Below, one piece after another: positions 55,795-64,000 of a stretch of DNA of 64,000 bases. The position numbers and the translations under genes were made by a program. Below the pieces are notes generated by a model. It did no database searches, was not told the origin of the DNA, and worked only from the letters and a program-made list of their open reading frames with translations. Origin of the DNA: Ottelia alismoides (taxonomy: Eukaryota > Streptophyta > Magnoliopsida > Alismatales > Hydrocharitaceae); NCBI GenBank assembly GCA_037367405.1, contig JAZKJV010007246.1:186001-250000 (forward strand), given 5' to 3'. Position 1 is the first letter of the stretch, and each line of letters starts with the position of its first letter.

Positions 55795-57809
55795 AGGTCG
55801 ACTTATCATTTATTCCTTATTCTTTTATTCTTTAGTCGTTTCCATACTCAGTATGAGTTATGTCTTCTCTTTTTTCTCTTTGATCTATGAGGACCTAGCT
55901 CCAGCTAAGTAAAGTGGGGTTGTATATATTGCTTATATATTATAGCCATAACTTGTATTTTCGTATTTTTAATAATAACAATGGAAAAAATATTGTATAA
56001 AATACCATATATATACTTTATAAAATTCATTAAAATCACATAATAAAAGTTGTATATTATTCCTCAATTGTTTTGTATTTACTAATTAATAAATAAGGGA
56101 AACTATTTTTTGTGAAATATTTGAAGATAGTTTGAAACAATGTTGTTACATCTTTTGAAAACTATTTGGAAAATGTTTTGTTAGATATTTTTTACCTTTG
56201 TAAAAATATTTTGTTTGTGAAATTTGTTTTTGTGTGAAATAAAAATATTTGAAAAACAATAGCAAATGGTTTGGAAACTGGTTGCAAAAATAATTTCAAA
56301 TATATATATATATATATAGTTTGTAAATGGTTATAAAATTATTTTCAAAACTTATTTGGAATATAGTTTTAAAAACTATTTGTAAAATGATTTCCAAATA
56401 AGTTTGAGAAATATATACATCACATTAAAATTCTTTACAAACTTTATAAATATATCTATAAAAATGATCACTTATCCCTTGTAAATTCTTAAAAACCCAA
56501 CTCATGTAATTATAAGATGCATCTCCATGTAAATATTTATATCTATTTTTATATAAAATATTTTTTTAAAAAAAATCTATAAGAAAATAAGTATTTCGAA
56601 AACCTTTTTCAAAAATCCGTAAAATATTTTAAAGTGTAAAAATTGCACCACGGAAAGACTTTTTGGCATTGTATATAGCATTTGCATAGCATTCGCATTT
56701 TTCGGATTAAGTTTTTAATTGAACTAGTCTATGTAAAATCCAGAGATTGGAGCTTGGTTGAACCTTAAATCTACGTAATCACAAGAACCTTGTTGGAACT
56801 GGAATTGAGGTACTTCAGATAAAGTTGACTTAATTCTTTGAGAATCCTAGGACTTGGTTCAATTGATTCTTGACTACCTAAGTAGAGTATTTCAGAGAAC
56901 ATGCACGTCTCTTGTCGATAATGACCTAACTTTGACACATGCTGCTTTCACTTGGGTTACTCAGTTGGAGTTGTGACGAGATTGGATTTGCTGATATGAG
57001 ATGCACACAAGTGGAAACATTTGTCCTCGTCTAGGCAACGAAGTGCACCTCATCACGTCCGATAGCAGAGATGTCTACAGACAGGAGAGTGTTGGTTGCA
57101 ATAATGCTTCAAAAGAGGGATAGTCTTCTGGCTCTTGAGGAAAAACCTCTTATGTAAATGTTGATGTATATAGTATTTAAAAAAACTAAAAAAACTAAAA
57201 AACAAAAATCCAAAAAAGTGGATAGGCCTGAAAGAAAATAAAATGCTCGCCGGAGTGTAAATATTTATATAGTCAATAAGCAAGCTTGAGCTTCAAAGTC
57301 ATATCATGTGAGTCTCTAGCTGGATGACTTGACTACACTAGCCATGAATCCTATGATAGGTAGATACATTGGCTACCATACATTCATCTCTTCACCCCCG
57401 CCTCTTGAGGTCGTTGTCACTTGAACATAGAAGGGAATACCCTGCTCCTCAAGGAAAGGTTTGCTAGATTGGGGAATCATTGGGTTATCATTCTGGACAA
57501 ATTAGTCTCTTTGTTCAGTTGAGGGGATCCACCATCGCATAAACTGTACAAATAAGATTCTTAGTCATAAGGGTTTGCGTATGAGTTGAAATATTTTGAC
57601 CTGGCTGTTGATGAGACTTTAGCAGAGTTTTAGGATTCTCAAAGACTGTTATGTTTCAAATTTGATTCCCAATAAGGTTCTATACGCACAAAAATTCCAA
57701 ATGTCTAACTTATGCTCCAAACTTTGTTTTTGTGAAGATAAGTATGATAATTAAACTTAATTCGCTTTCTTTCTTCTTCTTTCCTTTTTTTCTAACATAT
57801 TGCATAATT
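55795..57809 (+). other. G3 3' untranslated region
   Basis: No gene is supported. It has AT-rich sequence with recurrent TTTGAAAA/TTTGTAAA words (56100-56420, including a short TA run near 56302), then blocks shared with G2: GACTTAATTCTTTGAG (56827-56842), CCTAAGTAGAG near 56877, and GAACATAGAAGGGAATACC (57423-57441). Confidence 0.7.
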
Positions 57810-57843
57810 TTTTGCTAGGGACTAGCAAAAGAAAGTATAGGGG
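57810..57843 (+). other. G3 stem-loop and polypurine tract
   Basis: TTTTGCTA-GGGAC-TAGCAAAA (8-bp stem) followed by GAAAGTATAGGGG, directly against the LTR start TGACAAATCCCC. Same arrangement as G2 23222-23257. Confidence 0.85.
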
Positions 57844-60800
57844 TGACAAATCCCCATTTCATCACATTTATTCTACCATTATGGCCTTAAAAACCACAGC
57901 CAATGCCTGTAAATGACCTTAATTTGTGCAAATTAACATCACTCTTTATTGTGTAATTAAAGTATAAAATACTATTTTTAATGTCAAAGTAATAGAATAA
58001 AGAAAGAAAAGAAAAAGAATAAAATTCCAAAGGTATTTTATGATCCAAAACCCTGTGACCTAGGCATCCTGATGACTAGGTCGACAAGGAATAAAGCTGG
58101 GTGAAATAAGGGCAAATAATTCAATAAAAAGTCTCATTTCTTTATTCATCATTTATTTATTTATGCGACCTATTTTATTTTCTACTTTTATATTCAAATA
58201 AAGAAACTTTGAACATGAAAGTTGTAGATAATAATGTATAGAAAAATACAAAATTCATTTCACACAAAAATAGTACATAGTGTAAAAGTATACTCTAAAT
58301 AAAAGCCCAAAACTTGAACTTCACAAACCATATCTCCCAAATAAAAATTCAAAATATATCAAAATCACCTTTAATTGTATATAACTTTAAAATAAGCTAT
58401 TTAATGAAGCTGGTTTCATATTATTTGGAGTTAAGGTGTAAAAGTTAGGTTTTGGACCCCTATTGTATAATATGCCCAAATAAAATATTCATTTTATTTA
58501 TTCTTTATTATTTTATATGTTTATAATTATGTAAATATTATTTATAATAAATGTAAATATTGAAACTAGTGTAAAACCATCAATAAGGCACTTAAATAAA
58601 ATAAAATAGAAAAATACATATATGAAATACCTATACTTATACTTATATAAGAAGTATACATATTTATTTGAGTGTATATGTTACTTCATAAAAATTTAAT
58701 AAAATTATATTTATGTATATAAAAATAAGTTCTAATTATATAAAATAATCGAATAAAATAAAAAAATTAGAATTAAAAATAAAAGAATTAAAACATAGGT
58801 AAATGAACTCTAAAAATTAACTTATAATAAAATAATTTAAAAATAAATAAAATTAATAAAAAAATAATACATAAAATATTAAACATTTTTTACTAGATAA
58901 ATTTAGTTTACTAAAATAGTTTACTATTATGTGATTTAAAAATAATTTTAGGTATTATTTTTTCTGGTTGCTCCACGTGAACCAATCATATTTCACCATT
59001 GGTTGACCTTGGTCAAATCTCTGACCAAGGTCCTAGGCTATTCAAACCTGTATTTTGACTCATTTTCTTGATTTTTTTTCTTGATGATCCAAGCGTACTT
59101 TGGGTTTGATTCCTTGTGGTCTTTTTCTCCTCAATCTTTGATGATTCACATGCCTAGCTCACCTCAAGGATTGGAACACTGCATCGCAAGATCTCCCTCA
59201 TTCTTTGGAGCCTATCTCCCATCATGTACAAAAGCCACTTCCCAACTTCCTTCACTTTGTGAATCTCCTTTGCCCTCCACTCTTGCGTTTCGGATCAACG
59301 CATGTGACAAGGGTGTCTCCAGCCAGTTGGGGTAGCGTCAGGCGAGGCTATGTGTGTATTCCCCCATCTCTAAGGGCATCGCCACCGTAAGGTCCCACAT
59401 CATGGCCCGATGTTTCTTAAGTCATATCATTTTATCTTCTTTAGGCAGTTGTTAGTCCAAGCATTAATTTCTTGCATTTCTTTTGTATTTTCACTGTGTA
59501 ATCTAATGTCAATTGACATCTTCAAATTTCATCAGAGCTTGATCTACAGCTAACCTCCCTCTATGCACCGATAAGAAACTGACCCTCCTACCACCCTATC
59601 TTCCTTTCCCATCATTTCCCCATCACCTCACGCACCTCCAGCTCCCCTGATCCTCTCTGGATCGGGCCCATGATACTCCACCTCCACCACCTCGCTGAAG
59701 AAACTGCCATCTCCTTCCACTACACTACATTCCCACTGCCGTAGGATTGAGGCAGTGTGCCTTTTTTCCTATAACCTTTTTTTGTTGGTAGCAGAAGCAC
59801 AACGCATGTTGGAAGCAATTTTGAGTATCGCTGACACTACTTTGAACAACCCAGCTTCTCTGACCTCATTGGTGTGCTCCAGTGGGATTCAAAGCCTTTT
59901 GATGCTTCCAATAGAGAAAGGACTGCACCATGAGTCATTGGAGCCATTTTGGAGAAACAAAGAGTGACAACGAAGGGAGATATGGCTGGAGGAAGCTTGC
60001 CTCACAAGATCTTCCTCCATGTTCTTCCTCGTTAGTCCTCCACTGTTCTATCAAGAACACGCCTCCATCTCGCGTGTGGACCATCGAATGTAGAGCTTAC
60101 TAGCCATGCATGATCCACAAGCGATTTGACTTGACCACTAATCGTTGAATCATTATCGCTGCATCTGGTGGCAACACTTGTCAAATGCGAGGAGCTCAGT
60201 CGTTGGATCCGTGCCTTGAGATGGGTAGTTTGCAATTTATCCCAGCTACTTTTCGTATTTAAATATTATGACTGAAACTTTCCTCTGTAGTTATATATGT
60301 TTTGTAATATTTCCATAAAACCCCACCAACTTATCGTATTTGCAAATTGGTCCATACCAGCTCAACTCACGTGGCAGCCCACGTGAGTTGTGCATTTTGT
60401 AGCCAGGGCCTCGTTTTTTTGTGTATTTTATTTTAGTTTATTAATTTTGTATTCTCATTATACATTTTTTTTCAAAATTGCAGCAAGGCCCATGGGATTT
60501 ATTTTAATTACATATATGACCCAACTAGTTTATCATTTTTTGTGCATTTCCTATATTTATTATATATATATAGTACTCCAAAAATCACCAAAAAATACTT
60601 GCAGGTTCTTAATTACCTCTAGTTCCATGCCAAAATTATATTTTGCAATTTTGATCCTTTTTATTAATTATTACAAATCATTTTGAGCACACTTTTTCCC
60701 TGTCTATAGTATAAAATACCAAAAAATATATAACTTTTTTGAAAAATTCCCAAAAATATATTTTGATTTTATGTATTTATTTACAACTCAATAAATTAAA

Positions 60801-61594
60801 ACCCCAAAAATATAAAAAGAAAATACAGAAAGATCAAAAATCTCCAAATCTAGTATAAAAAGATATGAAATCCACAAAAAAATCCCAAAAATATATCTTA
60901 TTGTTCTACTGTTTTATTTATATTATTATTTATATCTTAAAATTTATTTGGAAAATGTTGTACTTGATTTGCTATGTTAATTTCCATTTCAGATTCAGTT
61001 ATTTATTTTAATACATGATGTGGGATACTTTCAACTTTAAAAATCCTTTAAAAATTACAAAATTCCTTTAAAAATTATAAAACAGTAAAAAGAATTTATA
61101 GCCCAAAAAAGATTTTATGTACTGGATTTTAAATATTTTTGTTAGTATTTATATTTTTATTAGCTTACTATGTATTTATTGTCTTATATTCCTATATTAC
61201 TTATTTAAAAGAAAAAGAGATCTAATAATCTAAAATTACCAAAAGATATTATAAAAATATAGAACAAAAAAATATAAAAAAGTAGCATTTTAAAATATAT
61301 AAAATTTAAAACCCATAAAAAGAACAAGTAGACAAGAAGCATAGAATCACTTTTTACACTCATATGCCCATCTATTTAGTTTTCTCCATGAGTTCGACCT
61401 CTACAAATACCTGCATCTATACAAATCTTTGATGTAGATTTATAATATATTTTTACTACACACCTCATTTTCCTTGTTTGAGTATTATTGTGGTCTAATA
61501 TTAATTAATTGAGATTTCCTTGTGGGTTGTCACAACAACAATGTCTTCACCTTGTGTAAGACATCTTCATATTTGCGAAAAATCTCAATTATCA
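57844..61594 (+). repeat. G3 3' LTR (3751 bp)
   Basis: TGACAAATCCCC...CTCAATTATCA. AT-rich to about 58960, GC-richer 58960-60240, then AT-rich. Its last 2.5 kb align with the split 5' LTR. TATA-like TATTCAAA lies near 59039. The small frames at 59081-59390 fall in the region shared with the 5' LTR but carry changes that disrupt them there, so no gene is called. Likely target duplication AGCAT (61595-61599). Confidence 0.82.
60363..60390. repeat. 12-bp perfect hairpin with CACGTG in the G3 LTR
   Basis: CAACTCACGTGG-CAGC-CCACGTGAGTTG. The 5' LTR copy (near 47875-47902) retains the stem with several changed pairs. Confidence 0.7.
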
Positions 61595-62821
61595 AGCATA
61601 CATGAGGAGCACAGAAGGAGCTTCCTCTCAGTCGTCAGAGCCCACACCGTGCTGTACCTCTAGCGGAGGAATTGAAGAACTAGAGAGTAGCAGCCACCGT
61701 TGATCTCCCTAATGTGGGCAAGATCCAACGGTCTAGATCAAGCCACGTAGCTGGTCCAAAACATCATTTCAATCCTTATTCTTAAGAGTCGAGATTGTCC
61801 CCGAACATGTAGCATACCTACATGTGTTATTTGAGCCAGTCCCCAAACTCGTTTTCGAACTAATCATGTCACATGCCAGGCTCATGTGAAGTGCACAATT
61901 TAAAGAAATAAACCCATTTGTTTTCAATAATTGTAGATAATTCCTCTTGCTCTTGTAATATTTACATTTTAGCCCCTACAGCTTGTTTTAATTGCATTTC
62001 ATTCCAATTTGTTTTTGTTTGTAACAAAAACTTGTTATTTTTATTGCAAAAATTCCTTTGGATTAAACATTTAATATTTTTTGTTTATAGAAATATTTTG
62101 AGTGATTTTTGTCTTGTTGGAAAGTTATTTTGATGGTCTATATTTTGGCATGATTGATTGCAAGTTTTGATTTAAAAATCACATTCAGATTGGTCATTTT
62201 TCTATGTGCTTTAAATGGTCTATGAATGAAATTAAAAAGGGACAAGTATTGAGGAATTGAACTTGATATGTAATTTAAATGTTTAAGTCACTTTACTTGA
62301 ATTATATTTGATAAAACAATTAATTCATTAACTGATTTGATTGTTCCGTAATAAATTAAGTATCAAAGTGACATAATAAAATTAATTATTGTTGATTACT
62401 TTGGAGACCAAGATCATCTCTTGCCTAATTCATGCTTTATAACCACTAAATCAATTCAAGGATTTCATGTAAATTGATACAGGTTTTCTGTCGTTCCGTT
62501 ATTTTTTGTGATTATGCAAATTGTCTGCTTGCATATCTTTATCTTTATTTAAACTGATTGCATAAAAATGTGTTAAAATTGCATTAATTTTGTCTATTGC
62601 ATTTTTTAAATCAATTAACTTCTAGATCACTATCATAAATATTTAAAACTTAAGAATAAGTCAGAAACAACTAGTGTCATTGTGTTCGACCTTAGACTTC
62701 TCGGGTTTATAAATTAACACTAGGCTCTCTTCGCAGTGACATTTGACCTAGTTCTGTGTAGTTTGCTAAGTTCCCATATTAAATGAGTATTTCTTATAAT
62801 ATGCATTTAGCGAGGTTATCA
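61595..62821 (+). repeat. Probable 3' part of another Athila-like LTR (G4)
   Basis: Begins where G3 ends. It contains a GC-richer start with ATCCAACGGTCTAGATCAAG, then AT-rich DNA, then GTGTTCGACCTTAGACTT near 62687, about 135 bp before a TTATCA end (62816-62821), a layout like that of other LTR ends here. The 5' part would lie left of G3, outside the window. The call rests on layout only, not on a second copy. Confidence 0.35.
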
Positions 62822-64000
62822 ACTTGATAGCCTTCTTGCAGAGATATCCTTCAAGAAAATATTATGCTCGAAAAAAATCGATGAACTCTAAGAACTGGAG
62901 AGAGATTAATAGAGAAATCACTCAAAGAGTTTCTCTTCTTCACTAGAGAGAGTAAGAGCAATTTGGTGTGTATTACAATGTCAGTATAAGGTCCTTTATA
63001 TAAGGGTCTAAAAACTATGGTAGATGGAAAAATGGTAGATTGATAGCGATGATCAATAAATACAACTTGATTATTGATCAGATCAATAGATTGATCCTTA
63101 CAAAGGGTTTATTGATCATTGCATGAATATTGGAAATTCAATATTCAAATTATGGTTGATCGTAAATAAGGAGTAATTGATCATATATGATCAATTAGTG
63201 AAATCAAATGATTAGCCACTAAACAAGTATGATCAATTACTGTTGAGTTCTTAGATATCCTAATTTTGGAACTATTTGAGGATGCTTCTTAGATTACAAA
63301 TTTACGCAAAATATAATGTAAATAATGCAACAATATTTGGAACACAACAAAGAAACTTCTAAGGTACTGCAACTTTGTCACTAAAGTCTACTTCGTAGAG
63401 CAACTGAGATGGATTACACTACAGCCATGCAATCTCAGTAAACAAGAGAGTAACATTGTACTTGCATGTATGTTATCCTTAGAACAATCAGAGAAATAAA
63501 AACTATCATTCTCCACCCTTTTAGTGATGACAAAACTTTCCAAAAACTTAAAAATATATAACCAAGTAAGTACAGAACATTTCAAATAAAACTTAAATAC
63601 GTCAAAAGAAATCATGGCAATAAGTCAAAAAAATTGATTCTCTAATTTTATTTTCTGTCTTAATAAAAAATCGAAAAAAATTATTTGTTTAATTGTTTTT
63701 TAGTTGTGTCAAGTTAGTGTCAAGCTTATAAAACATTCTTTTAATCTTTAACCTTTATTCCTTTTCTCCTTATTATTAATTCAATCTCGCTCTAACAACT
63801 TAAACTAGTAAGATTTTTAATAATTTCTCCCCCTTTCATATTTAAATAAAAGGTAGGTAAAAAATAGAAAATAAACGTGCATATTTCACTAATACTATAG
63901 AAACACATACAAAATATTTATAGGAATAATTAATGTTCCCATACATAGGATAAATGAAAAAGAAGTAAAGAATTACTAGATAGACTACAAAGAGTCAGAA
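62822..64000. other. AT-rich unassigned DNA
   Basis: No supported gene. Noted: a minus-strand TATA-like TTATATAAAGG (62993-63003) followed on that strand by CT-rich leader-like sequence, and a minus-strand AAAGGGGGAGAAA tract (63826-63838). Together they could mark a retrotransposon LTR entering from the right, but termini, primer site and a second copy are not visible. Confidence 0.4.

Larger units (their letters stand above)
18694..61594 (+). mobile_element. Old Athila-like gypsy element G3, nested host of G2, C2 and S1
   Basis: The 5' LTR is split: 18694-19713, then 47631-49063 after removal of G2 and its duplicated CTTCC. It is followed by a decayed tRNA-Asp primer site, a leader, an unrecognised coding relic, protease-linker, 3' UTR, polypurine tract and a 3' LTR (57844-61594). 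The first 1.2 kb of the 5' LTR are expected left of C1, outside the window. Joining the two 5' LTR pieces across G2 restores collinearity with 60070-60110 of the 3' LTR. No RT, RNase H or integrase is present. The LTRs differ by roughly 20-25% by eye, far more than those of the other elements. Confidence 0.8.

Noticed and set aside
56302..56321. TA microsatellite
   Set aside because: Only about ten TA units in AT-rich DNA; not informative on its own.
59081..59390. Short plus-strand frames that look like the start of a host gene
   Set aside because: The same sequence recurs in the G3 5' LTR (18694-19050) with frame-disrupting differences, so it is LTR sequence.

Overview
The window is repeat-rich nuclear DNA from a flowering plant. 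It contains no convincing host gene, tRNA, rRNA, CRISPR array or bacterial-type operon. Nearly all of it is a nested stack of LTR retrotransposons from two superfamilies. One is a Ty3/gypsy group that I assign to the Athila lineage. Its members have 3.5-3.75 kb LTRs with TGA...TCA termini, a primer-binding site matching the 3' end of plant tRNA-Asp, a VTLRSGR motif late in gag, PR-RT-RH-INT order, and a typical Athila reverse transcriptase. The other is a Ty1/copia family with 2.5 kb LTRs, an initiator-Met tRNA primer site and PR-INT-RT-RH order. The species cannot be named from the sequence.

Layout. (1) 1-8492, minus strand: gypsy element G1, with 5' LTR, leader, gag and protease; the rest lies left of the window. 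(2) 8493-18693, plus strand: copia element C1, whose 5' LTR is cut by G1, so G1 sits inside C1. (3) 18694-19713 and 47631-49063: the 5' LTR of an old gypsy element, G3 (plus strand). (4) 19714-47625, minus strand: complete gypsy element G2, inserted in that LTR with target duplication CTTCC. (5) 32726-43402, plus strand: complete copia element C2, inserted in the G2 leader with target duplication ACTCG. (6) 49064-57843: G3 interior, with a decayed primer site, an unrecognised coding relic, a probable solo LTR (S1), a protease plus acidic linker, and a 3' UTR, but no RT, RNase H or integrase. (7) 57844-61594: G3 3' LTR. (8) 61595-62821: probable end of another gypsy LTR (G4) into which G3 inserted. 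(9) 62822-64000: unassigned AT-rich DNA.

All coding regions are broken by stops and frameshifts. The stops that could be traced mostly replace TGG, CAG or CGA codons, as expected for methylated, silenced DNA. Within C1 the decay has removed the catalytic residues of protease, integrase and reverse transcriptase. The best preserved gypsy pol frame (G2) keeps one reading frame from protease through most of integrase.

The most interesting signals are non-coding. G2 and G3, whose LTRs are strongly diverged, share a modular 3' UTR: an array of palindromes that each carry a copy of the polypurine-tract core (CTATACTTAGG...CCTAAGTATAGGGGG), an AT-rich TTTGTAAA-type array, conserved blocks, and a TTTGCTA/TAGCAAA stem-loop directly before the true polypurine tract. 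The leaders of G1 and G2 share two hairpins, one with a UUCG tetraloop on the transcript strand. These are candidates for RNA-level control elements. No system unrelated to retrotransposons was found.
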